From Cristatella mucedo (Eukaryota > Bryozoa > Phylactolaemata > Cristatellidae): DNA of 64,000 nt. The stretch is from positions 1,302,001 through 1,366,000 of the forward strand of contig WPIO01000102.1 of NCBI GenBank assembly GCA_009760855.2. Direction: 5' to 3'. Within the stretch, counting starts at the first letter, position 1. The number at the start of each line of letters is the position of its first letter. Below, piece after piece: positions 37,595 through 47,813 of this stretch. Position numbers and translations under genes: made by a program. Below the pieces are notes generated by a model. It was given only the letters and a program-made list of their open reading frames with translations, was not told the DNA's origin and did not search any database.

Positions 37595-39745
37595 ATGATT
37601 TCTGTGCAATTGCTTAAAAAAATAATCTTTCCCCGCTCTGATTTTTTCTTGAAAATAATTGATAAAATAGAGCAAAAAGCCAAAGAATCAAGTAGATATG
37701 GAGATTGGGTGGTGGTTATTTATGCCCTTTCTGCAATTTTTGGCATAGTGCAGATTTTTTATTTCAACTTTTGGTTCCATATTTTCACAATGATTCCAGC
37801 TTTGTTGGCGGGATTATCCTTTTATGTTATTTGGCGTGGCCAATACACTGTCTCCATTTTTTTCTGTAGGGCGATCTTTTTTTATTTTGTTGGTATTGGC
37901 TCGATTGTTTATAAAATATATAGCTCACCAGTTGAATTGCAGATTAAAAACAATTATAAAAATGTTTTTATAGAGGGTCAAGTTACTTCAATTCAGTATG
38001 GATTAAGGCCAGCAATAACAATCAAAATTACCAATAAAAACTATACAAGAAGTGTAAAATTAAAGATTTCCATTCCAGAACATGATGCACTGGAAAATAT
38101 ATCTATTGGTCAAAAAATAAGATTCAATGCCAATATTTGGCCATCTCCGCAGCAAAAATATAAAATATCTCTGCCCATTGTAAATTTAGAGATTTTAAAC
38201 GACATTATTGGTCGCGGTAGGGTTGTTGGAAACATAGAATCTATTGCGGAGGATGGGGCTGGTATGGTTGGTGGTATTTTTAACGAAGTTAGAAAGCAAA
38301 TTAGTTTAAAAATATCAAGACACAACAAAGAAAGTGGAGCTGGCATTCTAATTGCAATGATGATAGGCAATACTGGTTACATCTTCGATCACGACATAGA
38401 AAATATCAGAAAATCTGGCTTTGCACATCTTTTGGCAATCTCAGGTCTTCATATAGCCATTGTGGCGGGAAATACTTTTATGTTGGCTCGTTTTGGGATG
38501 GCTTATTTTCAAAAATTTGCCCTTACAAGAGATATAAAAAAAATTGCAGCCATTGTGGCTGGGGTTGTTTCATATTTCTATTTAAACATTACAAATATGT
38601 CGGTTTCTGCCGTTAGAAGCTTTATTATGTTTGTGTGTTTTTTGTTGGCTATTTTGGCTGATAGAAAAATTATTGCCATTAGAGTATGGTCCTTTGCCTT
38701 GATTGTAATTTGCATTTTCGCTCCAGAGCAGATATTTTTTCCATCAACGCAAATGTCTTTTATGGCCACTCTGTCTTTGATTGCAACTTATCAGAGAATT
38801 TATAGTTTTGGTGGATCTTCGCGAGTTAAACATTGGTTTTTCCGCATGATTAAATACGTCTTCATGATTTTTGTCTCATCTTTTGTGGCCGGCGTGGCAA
38901 CATTATTTTATGAGGCTTATCACTTTGGTCAGTGCTCTTTGGTTGGTCTTTTATCCAACGAAATCGCAATTCCAATAACAGAAATTATTGTTTTGCCGAT
39001 CTGCATTTTGATTGGTATTTTTATGATATTTGGATTGGAGGGGATTTTTATTGATTTTGGCGCCATTTGGGGCGGATTATTGTGTAAAATTGCAGGAATC
39101 TGTTCAAATTTACAGTTTGCTTATTTTTTAACACCCTACATGCCGGATATATCGATATTTTTAATTAGCATTGGGTTGATATTTTTGTTTTTATGGCGCT
39201 TATTGTGGTTTATTTTTGGTCTGGCTTTTATTGCTTTTGGACTGTTTATACAATCATCAAATCCTGTGCCAATTTTAATGATTGAGGCCAGTAGAGGGCA
39301 GGTAATTTTCTTAAACAGTAATTTTGAATATGAGGCGATTTCGCCAATTGTTATAACATTTAATTTAAGGCAAATTTTTGCACTAGTTGGTCAGGATAGG
39401 TTTTTTTATGCCAGACAAAAAAAATGCAATCATCAATCAGATTATTGCATCATTTCATCAAGTCCAAATATTGCAAAAAATCAAGAATATAAAACATTGT
39501 CGGCTGGAACATTTGCTGGTGCAGATTATTCTATTTTGGTTGTTTTTAACAACGACAATGAGGAGCCATCTTCAGAGCTTTGCTATCAGCAATCTTTGGT
39601 TGTAAATTTAAGTAAAAAACAAGTTTGTTTAAATATAAAAAGAGATAAAATTATTACTAAAAACGATCTGCGTAGATTTGGCAATCATAATGTGATTGCT
39701 TCTGATGGTGGCTTGATAATTAGGCAAGATAGGAAAAAAATCTAG
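37595..39745 (+). CDS. comEC: ComEC/Rec2-family DNA uptake channel protein
   Basis: 716-residue polytopic membrane protein. An N-terminal DUF4131-like region (two hydrophobic segments, then a soluble domain) is followed by the competence domain with FAHLLAISGLHIAIVAG near residue 280 and many transmembrane helices to about 560. The last 150 residues are soluble but do not show metallo-beta-lactamase HxHxDH motifs, so the nuclease-like domain present in some relatives is absent or replaced. Family members import DNA during competence; retention in reduced genomes is common. It is closely linked to mlaF upstream. Confidence 0.9.
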   Translation: MISVQLLKKIIFPRSDFFLKIIDKIEQKAKESSRYGDWVVVIYALSAIFGIVQIFYFNFWFHIFTMIPALLAGLSFYVIWRGQYTVSIFFCRAIFFYFVGIGSIVYKIYSSPVELQIKNNYKNVFIEGQVTSIQYGLRPAITIKITNKNYTRSVKLKISIPEHDALENISIGQKIRFNANIWPSPQQKYKISLPIVNLEILNDIIGRGRVVGNIESIAEDGAGMVGGIFNEVRKQISLKISRHNKESGAGILIAMMIGNTGYIFDHDIENIRKSGFAHLLAISGLHIAIVAGNTFMLARFGMAYFQKFALTRDIKKIAAIVAGVVSYFYLNITNMSVSAVRSFIMFVCFLLAILADRKIIAIRVWSFALIVICIFAPEQIFFPSTQMSFMATLSLIATYQRIYSFGGSSRVKHWFFRMIKYVFMIFVSSFVAGVATLFYEAYHFGQCSLVGLLSNEIAIPITEIIVLPICILIGIFMIFGLEGIFIDFGAIWGGLLCKIAGICSNLQFAYFLTPYMPDISIFLISIGLIFLFLWRLLWFIFGLAFIAFGLFIQSSNPVPILMIEASRGQVIFLNSNFEYEAISPIVITFNLRQIFALVGQDRFFYARQKKCNHQSDYCIISSSPNIAKNQEYKTLSAGTFAGADYSILVVFNNDNEEPSSELCYQQSLVVNLSKKQVCLNIKRDKIITKNDLRRFGNHNVIASDGGLIIRQDRKKI

Positions 39746-39786
39746 ATAAAATAAGTATTATGCCGTCCTTCTTGGTTTTTTGTTAA

Positions 39787-39792
39787 TATAAT
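39787..39792 (+). promoter_or_regulatory. Candidate -10 element for gapA
   Basis: A perfect TATAAT lies about 65 bp before the gapA start, in the comEC-gapA gap. No good -35 was found at the right spacing, so this is tentative. Confidence 0.25.
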
Positions 39793-39857
39793 CTGACTTG
39801 ACTTTTAAAACTCCAAGCCAGAGAGGTCTTTTGGTATGGTTTTTTAATTTTATGATC

Positions 39858-40844
39858 ATGAAAATTGGCATAAATGGCACAGGAAGAATTGGCAGATGCA
39901 TTATTCGTGCCTTGTTTGCTGATGTAGATTATCAACACTGCCGCTTGATTGCCATTAATTCAACCATGAAGCCTGAAGATTTGGCTCATTTATTGAGATA
40001 TGATTCTGTTCACGGTAAGTTTGGTGGTAAAATTGAGGTTGTTGATTCCGGTCTATTAATTAATGGTTTTCATGTTAATATAACTTGTGAAAGGGATGTT
40101 AAATCAATCAGATGGAGTGATGTTGATGTGGTGATGGAATGTTCTGGTGTTTTTAATTCAAAAGAAAAAGCCTCAATTCATGTTACAAATGGAGCAAAAA
40201 AAGTAATCATTTCCGCCCCCTCAACAGATGCAATAAAAACTATAGTTTATGGCGTTAATCATCAAGATCTAATGGCATCTGATGACGTTATTTCTATTGG
40301 TTCTTGCACAACAAACTGTCTAGCGCCAATTGCAAAGCTTGTTAACGATAAATTTGGTATTATTTCTGGCTTTATAACTACTGTTCACTCTTATACTAAC
40401 GATCAAAATATTTTAGACGGCAGTCACTCTAAAGATTTACGCAGGGCTAGGGCTGGTGCAGTTTCCATGGTGCCAACTTCTACAGGTGCGGCAAAAACCA
40501 TTGGGTTGATAATTCCAGAGCTAAATGGAAGACTTGATGGCAGTGCAATAAGAGTGCCAACACCCAATGTTTCCTTGATAGATTGTGCATTTGTTGTTTC
40601 TAGAAATATCGAAAAATCTGAAGTTTTGGACTCCATAAAAAATTCATCCTTTAATTCTCGCACTCTAAGTTCTACTGAGGAGCATTTGGTTTCGGTTGAT
40701 TTTGTTCAAAATCCCAGTAGTTGCGTTGTTGATTTGTCTGAGACAAAAGTTGTTGCAAATAATTTACTTAGGATTGTGGCTTGGTACGATAACGAATGGG
40801 CTTTTTCATTGCGCATGATAGATGTTGCTGGGCTTTGGTTTTAG
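39858..40844 (+). CDS. gapA: Glyceraldehyde-3-phosphate dehydrogenase
   Basis: Oxidises glyceraldehyde 3-phosphate with phosphorylation, or the reverse in gluconeogenesis. About 328 residues from ATG 39858, where the NAD-binding MKIGINGTGRIGR begins; ATG 39852 is equally possible, and the farther upstream start at 39798 adds residues unlike the family. The catalytic Cys is in SIGSCTTNCLAPIAK, the His in TTVHSYTNDQ, then RRARAGAVSMVPTSTGAAK and WYDNEWAFS. SIGS replaces the usual SNAS before the catalytic Cys. With gpmI it supports a retained three-carbon pathway. Confidence 0.96.
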   Translation: MKIGINGTGRIGRCIIRALFADVDYQHCRLIAINSTMKPEDLAHLLRYDSVHGKFGGKIEVVDSGLLINGFHVNITCERDVKSIRWSDVDVVMECSGVFNSKEKASIHVTNGAKKVIISAPSTDAIKTIVYGVNHQDLMASDDVISIGSCTTNCLAPIAKLVNDKFGIISGFITTVHSYTNDQNILDGSHSKDLRRARAGAVSMVPTSTGAAKTIGLIIPELNGRLDGSAIRVPTPNVSLIDCAFVVSRNIEKSEVLDSIKNSSFNSRTLSSTEEHLVSVDFVQNPSSCVVDLSETKVVANNLLRIVAWYDNEWAFSLRMIDVAGLWF

Positions 40845-40854
40845 TTTAAATAAA

Positions 40855-41475
40855 ATGAAAAAAATATCATTGTCTTTTTTGTTTGGCTTTATTTTATGCA
40901 TCTCTAATGTGCTTGCAAGTTCAAAGGAGGTGCAGGAAAAAAAATTAATTTATGTTACCTCTTTGGCGGAAAAAATAAAACATATAATGCGGGACAAATC
41001 TCCCAGATCTAAAGTTATTGCCAAGATTGCCGATTCTTTAATTGATGAAGTTGATATTGATTTTTGGTCGCGTCAAACTCTGGCCAGAAACTGGAATATT
41101 CTAAATGATCAAGAAAAAAACAACTTCAAGCAAACATACCGTCAGTTACTTGCAGCTGGAATAAGAACTAATCTAAAAGGAATTAAGTTAAATAAAATAA
41201 TTATATCAAAAAGAGTGCGAGATGTTTCTGCTTATGACGACGAAATAACTCTTAATATTCCTGCAGAGGATGGGGATGTTATAGAGCTAGTTTTAAGGTT
41301 AAGGACTGTTTCTGGTGGTGGCTTTTCGGCCGTTAATCTGCAGGCAGAAAACATAGATATGCTTAGCAGCTATCGCGATCAATTTAATGAATATATAGAT
41401 GTGCATGGCTTAAATGGCTTGCAATCTTTTATGAAAGATGTTATTGCCGGCTATGAGGCGGTGGAAAAATTATAG
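40855..41475 (+). CDS. mlaC: MlaC, periplasmic phospholipid carrier
   Basis: 206 residues from ATG 40855, chosen because a proper signal peptide then begins at once (MKKISLSFLFGFILCISNVL, cleavage near LASS). The mature part has the MlaC/Ttg2D pattern: IDEVDIDFWSRQTLARNW, FKQTYRQLLA, and the C-terminal YRDQFNEYI with a final helix. It carries lipids between the outer-membrane and inner-membrane Mla complexes. It follows gapA by 10 bp and precedes yebC by 8 bp, an unusual context for an mla gene. Confidence 0.9.
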   Translation: MKKISLSFLFGFILCISNVLASSKEVQEKKLIYVTSLAEKIKHIMRDKSPRSKVIAKIADSLIDEVDIDFWSRQTLARNWNILNDQEKNNFKQTYRQLLAAGIRTNLKGIKLNKIIISKRVRDVSAYDDEITLNIPAEDGDVIELVLRLRTVSGGGFSAVNLQAENIDMLSSYRDQFNEYIDVHGLNGLQSFMKDVIAGYEAVEKL

Positions 41476-41483
41476 TATTTTTT

Positions 41484-42212
41484 ATGGCAGGTCACTCTAA
41501 ATACGCAAACACCAAACACAGAAAAAGTGCACAAGATGCAAAGAAATCTAAAAATATAACCAGAGCCATAAGGGCAGTTTTAGTTGCTGCAAAAACTGGA
41601 TCTACAGATCCTGAGTTAAATCCTAAGTTGCGTTTGGCGATAAATTTCGCTAAATCAGTTTTTGTTCCAAAGGATAAAATAGATGGAGCCATTAAAAGGG
41701 CTCTTTCCGGCGGCGATGACGAAGCTATTTTGCATAGTGTTAGATATAATGCCAATATATCTGGAGTTGCAATGATAATTGAAGCTTCAACTGACAATAA
41801 AAACAGAACTGCTGGCGAGGTTCGTGCAATATTAACAAAAAATGGTGGCAGTATGGTAGAAACTGGCAGTGTGGAATTTATGTTTAAGCATATTGGCTTA
41901 ATAGCCTATCCAATTACTGTTGCAAGTGAGGATGTTTTGTATGAAAAAGCTTTAGATTGCGGCGTTGATAATGTGGAAAATGACGAGGAGAATTATTATC
42001 TGGAAACAGAAGTTGTGGATTTGTTTAAGGTCACTAGCGAGCTGATGGGGTATTTTGATGCTCCAACTTCTTCTGAGTTGGTGTGGCAAACCATAGACCC
42101 AATCGAGCCACAAGATCAAGATCATAGAGAAAGGGTTGTTAGGATTTATGAAGCCCTAATGTCTCAAGATGACGTTGAGCATGTTTTTTGTAATATGGAC
42201 GAGTTGAGTTAG
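41484..42212 (+). CDS. yebC: YebC/PmpR-family protein
   Basis: 242 residues. The start MAGHSKYANTKHRKSAQD, then RLAINFAKSVFVPKDKIDGAIKRA and the acidic C-terminal half are diagnostic. Family members act as DNA-binding regulators or as a translation factor easing ribosome stalling; which applies here is unknown. The usual neighbour ruvC is absent. A worn copy of its middle lies just downstream (42252-42350). Confidence 0.96.
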   Translation: MAGHSKYANTKHRKSAQDAKKSKNITRAIRAVLVAAKTGSTDPELNPKLRLAINFAKSVFVPKDKIDGAIKRALSGGDDEAILHSVRYNANISGVAMIIEASTDNKNRTAGEVRAILTKNGGSMVETGSVEFMFKHIGLIAYPITVASEDVLYEKALDCGVDNVENDEENYYLETEVVDLFKVTSELMGYFDAPTSSELVWQTIDPIEPQDQDHRERVVRIYEALMSQDDVEHVFCNMDELS

Positions 42213-42251
42213 GTTGGGCTTGATTGACATAGTAATTAAGAACTAACGCAT

Positions 42252-42350
42252 TGTTTTTAGATATAATGCCAATATATCTGGGTTTGAAATGATAATTGAA
42301 GGTTAAGATGATAATAAAAAAAGAATTTTTGGCCAGTTTTGTGTAATATT
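42252..42350 (+). pseudogene. Worn duplicate of an internal yebC segment
   Basis: TAGATATAATGCCAATATAT at about 42258 matches the yebC interior at about 41741. Similarity continues through ATGATAATTGAAG, a GATAATAAAAA segment and TGTAATATTA, at roughly three quarters identity over 95 bp. It contains stops and indels. It is offset by about 520 bp from its parent, so a partial duplication of yebC was placed immediately downstream and decayed. Confidence 0.8.
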
Positions 42351-42654
42351 ATAAAAAAGGAAAATTTCCCACAATATAAAGCAATTAAACCAACAATCAA
42401 AGCAAAATATATCTACACCACGTACTGCGATGATTTTTATCTCATGGTGTTTATTGTGTTGATTAGTTATTTTATTCAAGTTTTAATGATGTTGGCAAGG
42501 TCTTTATATCTAAGGAGGCGAGAATGGAAAATGAATAAATCGTTTCAATTTGATAAGTGGTGTGGATTTAACGCAAGTTGATGTTGTGAGTTGATATTAA
42601 TTTACATCCAATATTAGATATTCTTGACCTTTGGTGTTTGAAGGGCTGACTATA

Positions 42655-42903
42655 TAAATTTGCCATTGTTGCGATATTTTTCATCTATCGGAACAAGAAT
42701 TATTGGAGTTTGTATTTTTTTTGCCAATTGGCAATTACTTTTCATAAGCTTGCCCCCACTACCGCAGTGATTATAATTGCTTTTTTCTCGTAATCTCTGA
42801 TGTTTTATTATACGTCATATCTTTTGGCTATGTCGCTTATTCTCTTCTTACGCCCTTTTGCCTTTATAAATATTGCACTTATGGGTAAAACTTCCCCAAA
42901 CAT
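42655..42903 (-). pseudogene. Remnant of an unidentified gene
   Basis: Two adjoining minus-strand pieces have normal codon use but lie in different frames. The piece from 42903 to 42808 reads MFGEVLPISAIFIKAKGRKK and ends RISDIAKRYDV before two stops. The piece from about 42790 to 42655 contains HCGSGGKLMKSN and KKIQTPIILVPIDEKY. The GSGGK...PIILVP pattern is weakly reminiscent of a universal-stress-protein C terminus, but I cannot assign the family. It appears to be a frameshifted dead gene. Confidence 0.4.
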
Positions 42904-43643
42904 AGGCTGCTTTTATTCTTCCGACTGGCTGTCTTCAAGGTTTTTTTGCCAGCTTTTAATGAAATATTTGTGGCAGGTCTATTGTTTTTGAAAGCGTGTC
43001 TTTGTGATGTATTTTTTGGTTGTTTTTTGTGCCTTACAATGATTTATGGCCATACAAGATGCTCAATCATTATTATTGCTTTTTTTATAGCGATCGCGTC
43101 TTATGCGTTTTCTGTTTTTGGCTATTATTGGAATATATGTTATTTTTTGTTTTGGCTTTTTGTGTTAAATTTTTCGTATGGACTTCTTATTGCAATAATT
43201 GATTTTTCCTGTAGGCTATTTTGTTAATGATATGGATGATTGTTTTTTATATATTTCCAAAAAATTCCCTCCTAAATTTTTTTGGAAGATAAATATCAAC
43301 TTCTATGTATTATCGATTGCTATGAAGTTAAGGTTTTTTTCAGAATATATCTGTAAAAATAAATGCAAATTACTATATTGTGTACGCCTGTTATCTTGCT
43401 ATTATCGTAAAATTGGAATGCCGAATGCCTTTGGATTTTAAAAGTTTTTAGCCAGAGGGGTTTTGTATTTATTTTCTTCGGCTCAATTTGGTCGGAAATA
43501 GTTGGATGGCTAGCCGTCAAGCAATCCATGCTGTATTTGAAGTATTTAATGTTTTTTTCCAAATATATTGCTTAAAATAAAAACCTAAGTATGAATATTT
43601 TTAATATAATCTTTTATCTCGCTGGATGTAAAAATTACTAAAA

Positions 43644-45122
43644 TCAGTATACAAAATGCAATATTTGCTTAGCAGAGAGCATTAGAAAAATAATAATGAT
43701 TAGCATGGATGTCATGGCTATTGTCATGCTGGTTGGAATTTTTTTTATCACTATTGTATTATCAATTTTTTTTTGTAAAAAAGTTGCCTTAAATAAGGGC
43801 CATATATACATAAAATTTATTATACTTCCAATTACTAGAAAGATAAATATCGGATAGTACTGTGGCATTTTTAGTGATTCCATTATGATGTAATATTTAC
43901 CATAAAATCCAAGTAAAATAGGCAATCCAGTTATGGACATTCCACAAAAAACAAGCATTCCAAAAAGCCACTTAAGATGTGGTGCGATCAATGCGGCTTG
44001 TTGTGTTGTTTTAATGCCATAAATGCTGGCCACAGAGCCAACAATCATCAGCATTAATGCTTTGGCCAAGGAGTGCGACATGAGATGCATTTCTGCTCCC
44101 ATTATAGATGCACTAGTTGCCATACACACACCCATTATTATATATGAAAGCTGACCAACTGTTGAATAAATAAGCCTTAGATCTATTTTATTTGTTTTCA
44201 TTGCCTTGTAGGCAGTATAGACTGCTGTTCCGCCGCACCAATAAAAAATCCAACCTCCAGTCCAAATGCTAGACATAAGATGGGCACAGTAAGACATTCC
44301 AAAAATGTACATTATTACTTTAATGAAGAAAATAGAGCCTATTTTTACAGCTACAGAGTGTAATATGATATTTACCGGCATTGATGCTACGTGAGATTCT
44401 ATTAGCCATCCATAAAATGGTGCGACTGCATTTTTGCTGACGCCAAAAACAAACAAAGCCAATATTGCGGCGGCCAGAAAATCGTTATCCAATTCTGCCA
44501 AGACGCCTCCTTCTAGAAAATTTACATGCCCAACATTGACATAGATAAGTATTGTGGCGGGAACTAAGAAGAACATAGTTGTTCCAAAAGCCGTAAAAAG
44601 ATAATCCTCTCCCACCTTCCATGCTATGCGGTCGTGTTTATTGGTAATTAAGACATATTTCGCCAAAATCAACATTTGGTAAAACATCAGAGTGGTCACT
44701 AAGTCATTTGCAAATGCAATAGCAAAAGAGGCTAACATTGTGAAAGATAGAAAGAAATAGAATGTTTTTATACCTTCCTTGAAGTTGTTTCGAATGTAGT
44801 CGTAACAGTATATGGTTGTAAAAAAATATATAATATTAGAAACCATGGCAAAAACATAAGAAGGCCTTCCGCCAAGAAATAATAGGTTATATATTGAAAC
44901 AGTTGTAACGTTTCTGTCTATATATAATGCAATAATTCCTGCCAAAATTGTTCCAATTGCCGATCCTATAGCATTTATTATTGTATAGGTTTTTAAAAAT
45001 CTTGGCAATAAAAACATTGCCATTATCGCGCTAATTAATGGTAATCCTACTATAAAAACCGTACCAGCATTGATCAAATTGACTGTTCCAAAGTTTAATA
45101 AATCAAATATTTCACCCATCAT
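43644..45122 (-). CDS. mrpD: MrpD/NuoN-like proton-conducting antiporter subunit
   Basis: 492 residues, about 14 hydrophobic segments, of the Proton_antipo_M family shared by NuoL/M/N and MrpA/D. The conserved Lys-containing helix is GVSKNAVAPFYGWLIESHVA, followed by MPVNIILHSVAVKIGSIFFI; LIYSTVGQLSYIIMGV and HSLAKALMLMIVG are also typical. Assignment to a multisubunit Na+/H+ antiporter (MrpD) rather than complex I is inferred from the pattern and from an mrpC-like gene at 58896. It lies 10 bp after the PEBP gene on the same strand. Confidence 0.75.
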   Translation of the reverse strand: MMGEIFDLLNFGTVNLINAGTVFIVGLPLISAIMAMFLLPRFLKTYTIINAIGSAIGTILAGIIALYIDRNVTTVSIYNLLFLGGRPSYVFAMVSNIIYFFTTIYCYDYIRNNFKEGIKTFYFFLSFTMLASFAIAFANDLVTTLMFYQMLILAKYVLITNKHDRIAWKVGEDYLFTAFGTTMFFLVPATILIYVNVGHVNFLEGGVLAELDNDFLAAAILALFVFGVSKNAVAPFYGWLIESHVASMPVNIILHSVAVKIGSIFFIKVIMYIFGMSYCAHLMSSIWTGGWIFYWCGGTAVYTAYKAMKTNKIDLRLIYSTVGQLSYIIMGVCMATSASIMGAEMHLMSHSLAKALMLMIVGSVASIYGIKTTQQAALIAPHLKWLFGMLVFCGMSITGLPILLGFYGKYYIIMESLKMPQYYPIFIFLVIGSIINFMYIWPLFKATFLQKKIDNTIVIKKIPTSMTIAMTSMLIIIIFLMLSAKQILHFVY

Positions 45123-45132
45123 GTTGCTTGTG

Positions 45133-45696
45133 TTAAATTTTTCTAATATAATTGCTCGTTATAGATGTCGATGTTATTGTGTGGGCTTGAATCATGTATC
45201 TTGCTACTGCGGAGCTTGTGGCATCAGTTGGCAAAGATTCAACATCTAAAGCATGTGCGGTTAAAATATACCTATGATTTTCAGTTGGCGGAGGGCACAT
45301 GCCGCCGTAGCCATTTTCTCCATAATCGTTTGTTAAAGAGCTTGCTTTTGATAGTTTTTTTGCATTATTTTTCCAGTCCAAAGATTCTATTTTTTTTATT
45401 TTTGGATCTATGTTTATCACAATCCAGTGCCACCATCCGCTACCAGTTGGCGCGTCGGGATCGTACAGAGTTATTGCTATGCTTTTTGTTTTTTTTGGCA
45501 ATCTTTTAAAGGCGATGTCTGGCGGTATGTTTGTTCCATTGCAGCCAAAGCCGTTAAATTCTTGCACTTTTTGCATGATTTGACCTTGTTTTATTGCGTT
45601 GCTGGATATTTCAAAGTTTGCAGCATTTGCATGTGATGATGTGGTGAGTAAATAAAAAGACGAAGCCAGCAATGCAAATAATAGCTTTTTGGCCAT
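45133..45696 (-). CDS. Secreted PEBP/YbhB-family protein
   Basis: 187 residues. A signal peptide (MAKKLLFALLASSFYLLTTS, cleavage near ANA-AN) precedes a phosphatidylethanolamine-binding-like fold with the ligand-site motif TLYDPDAPTGSGWWHWIV and ENGYGGMCPPPTENHRY. Family members resemble Raf kinase inhibitor protein; bacterial function is mostly unknown. It is probably cotranscribed with mrpD and divergent from dnaJ. Confidence 0.9.
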   Translation of the reverse strand: MAKKLLFALLASSFYLLTTSSHANAANFEISSNAIKQGQIMQKVQEFNGFGCNGTNIPPDIAFKRLPKKTKSIAITLYDPDAPTGSGWWHWIVINIDPKIKKIESLDWKNNAKKLSKASSLTNDYGENGYGGMCPPPTENHRYILTAHALDVESLPTDATSSAVARYMIQAHTITSTSITSNYIRKI

Positions 45697-45887
45697 GATA
45701 ATTTATAAAAAAATAATATGATTTATAAGACAATGGTAAGGCTTATAATTGTCAAACAAAAAATATTTGCCAAATAAGTTATAAAATAAAGTCCATAGCT
45801 ATTGAAATTTGAAAAATAAGGATTAAATGGATATTTGTGTCGTTTGGGCTATTTTTTCTCCAATTTGCAAAATTATTTTATTTATTC

Positions 45888-46997
45888 ATGTCTAAAAAAG
45901 ATTACTATCAGTCGCTTGGTGTTGATAAAAGTGCCTCGCAAGAAGAAATTAAAAAAGCCTTCAGAGCTCTTGCGATGAAGCATCATCCAGATAGAAATCC
46001 GAATAACAAAGCAGAGTCAGAGAAGAAATTTAAAGAGATAAACGAGGCTTATGAGGTTTTGGGCGATGAAACTAAAAGAGCAAATTACGATAGATTTGGA
46101 ACTGCAGAGGTTGGCGGCGGAGGTGGTGGATTTGGTGGCTTTGAGGGTTTTGATGTTGGGGATATTTTTAGTAATTTTGAAGATTTGTTTGGCGGCGGAA
46201 GAGGTCAGTCTGCAGCAAGGGATACTCAGGGAGCGGATTTGCAATATAAAACAACTATCACTTTAGAGGAAGCGTTTAAAGGCAAGGAAGAAAAGATATC
46301 ATTTCGCGCCATGGGATCGTGCGATGCATGTAACGGAGCTGGATCGGCGGATGGCAAAAAGTCTAAATGTTCCGACTGTAACGGTGCTGGTAGGGTGCGG
46401 TTTCAAAAAGGATTTTTTATTATGGAACAGACTTGCGGTCGCTGTGGTGGTCGCGGTGAGGCATTGAAAAATCCTTGCAAAACCTGCAAAGGTGCCGGAA
46501 GAATGGAGAGGGAGAATTCGGTCACTTTTAACATTCCAGCCGGAATAGAAGATGGCATGAAGGTTAGAGTTTCTGGCAAAGGGGAGGCGGGAGAACGCGG
46601 TGCTAAAAATGGCGATTTATACATCTATGTCTCAATAAAAAGACACAATATATTTGAAAGAAAAAATAACGATTTATTGTGTACCGTGCCGCTAAGCATA
46701 ACAATTGCAGCATTAGGCGGAAAAATATCAGTTCCAAATATTGAGGGCGGTGCGTGTGATTTAACAATTCCGGCTGGAACGGCTTCAGAGTCTAATCTTA
46801 AAATTAAGTCTCACGGTATGGTTGTTCTGAATGCCGGTGGAAGAAGGGGAGATATGGTTGTTACGGTAAGAATAGTGCCTCCAAAAACATTAACAAAAGA
46901 GCAAAAAGATTTGCTGGAAAAATTAGATAAAACTATGGATTCTGGCGGCGGCCATAAGGGATTTTTTGATAGAGTGAAGGATGCATTTAGCAGTTAG
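45888..46997 (+). CDS. dnaJ: DnaJ, Hsp40 co-chaperone
   Basis: Stimulates DnaK ATPase and delivers unfolded proteins. 369 residues from ATG 45888 ([17 protein letters not shown]), where the J domain starts; the longer frame adds 17 unlike residues. The J-domain HPD is in [11 protein letters not shown] Gly/Phe-rich linker follows, then four zinc-binding CxxCxGxG repeats ([32 protein letters not shown]), then the substrate-binding C-terminal domains. dnaK is not adjacent. Confidence 0.98.
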   Translation: MSKKDYYQSLGVDKSASQEEIKKAFRALAMKHHPDRNPNNKAESEKKFKEINEAYEVLGDETKRANYDRFGTAEVGGGGGGFGGFEGFDVGDIFSNFEDLFGGGRGQSAARDTQGADLQYKTTITLEEAFKGKEEKISFRAMGSCDACNGAGSADGKKSKCSDCNGAGRVRFQKGFFIMEQTCGRCGGRGEALKNPCKTCKGAGRMERENSVTFNIPAGIEDGMKVRVSGKGEAGERGAKNGDLYIYVSIKRHNIFERKNNDLLCTVPLSITIAALGGKISVPNIEGGACDLTIPAGTASESNLKIKSHGMVVLNAGGRRGDMVVTVRIVPPKTLTKEQKDLLEKLDKTMDSGGGHKGFFDRVKDAFSS

Positions 46998-47188
46998 AGC
47001 TGCTGGATTGGATTATTTTTGTGGTGTATTTAGTGGCTGGATTTTATTTTGCCTAAGTATTCTAAGTGAGTGCTTGGATCGGATTTTTAGTTTGCTTAAT
47101 TGGTTATAATATAGAAATAAAGGCAGCCCATGCTCCTTCTTTTTGGTGTGCTGTTTGTGTGATTTCTGTTTTTGTAGACTGTGCATTG
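46998..47188. other. Spacer after dnaJ
   Basis: No gene or clear terminator is visible between the dnaJ stop and the small minus-strand frame at 47189. Confidence 0.4.
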
Positions 47189-47374
47189 TTATAATGCTAT
47201 TGCTGTAGTGTTTTTGTTGGCAAATTGCAATAAGTAATCCATATCAAATGTTTGAAATTGTTCTAATATTTGATCCGCAAAGGGCATTGCTGTGCCATGA
47301 TTTGATCTTATTGGTTCTGGAATAATTATTGTTACTGGCAATATGTATGTACTTATCAAAACCGAAAAAAACAT
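47189..47374 (-). CDS. Possible 61-residue protein
   Basis: An isolated open frame with a hydrophobic start (FFSVLISTYILPVTIIIP) and a balanced soluble part containing HGTAMPFADQILEQFQTFDM. Its composition is less T-driven than noise frames nearby, which is why it is listed. No family is recognised. Confidence 0.3.
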   Translation of the reverse strand: MFFSVLISTYILPVTIIIPEPIRSNHGTAMPFADQILEQFQTFDMDYLLQFANKNTTAIAL

Positions 47375-47813
47375 GGTTAGGCTTAGCGTGATATGTGATT
47401 ATTTTTATTGGAATTTCTTTGTTATGATGGTAATTTTTGAGCTGGATTAAATATATACAAAGTGGAAAAGCGTTTTACTTTTAAATCAATTGCTATGCAT
47501 GTCTGCATCTTCTCCTTAATAAATACCGTCAATGTATTAACCACCTTAGGCAATATTTTTATGACAATAAATATCTATATAATCGACTAAGCTTAAGGTA
47601 ATTGTTGCATCATAATTCATCTAAGGTTAGGCAAATCATATACGAAGTAGCAGATCTATACATCTAAACTCTAATTATTCTCAATCAGAAGCAATATCCC
47701 TTTTCAATTTATGTTCAAATGCTGTTTCAAGAAATAACAACCAAAATTCAATCCAATTAGAAGTCATGTTGTTTGGTAATTCGTGATTAAATAATAATTA
47801 ACAAATAGCCATA
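47375..47813. other. Gene-free spacer, possibly degraded coding
   Basis: No intact gene. A 28-codon minus-strand fragment near 47684-47767 (MTSNWIEFWLLFLETAFEHK and a short tail) reads like protein but is isolated by stops, so this may be old decayed coding sequence. Confidence 0.35.

Larger units (their letters stand above)
42213..43643. other. Degenerate, gene-free region
   Basis: 1.4 kb without an intact gene. It contains the yebC relic and a coding-like minus-strand remnant (both listed). Plus-strand frames between 42800 and 43441 are F/L/I-rich, as expected of T-rich DNA, and are not convincing. Confidence 0.6.

Noticed and set aside
42800..43441. Plus-strand hydrophobic frames that might be membrane proteins
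   Set aside because: F/L/I/C-rich composition follows from T-rich DNA, and the minus strand shows better coding traces.
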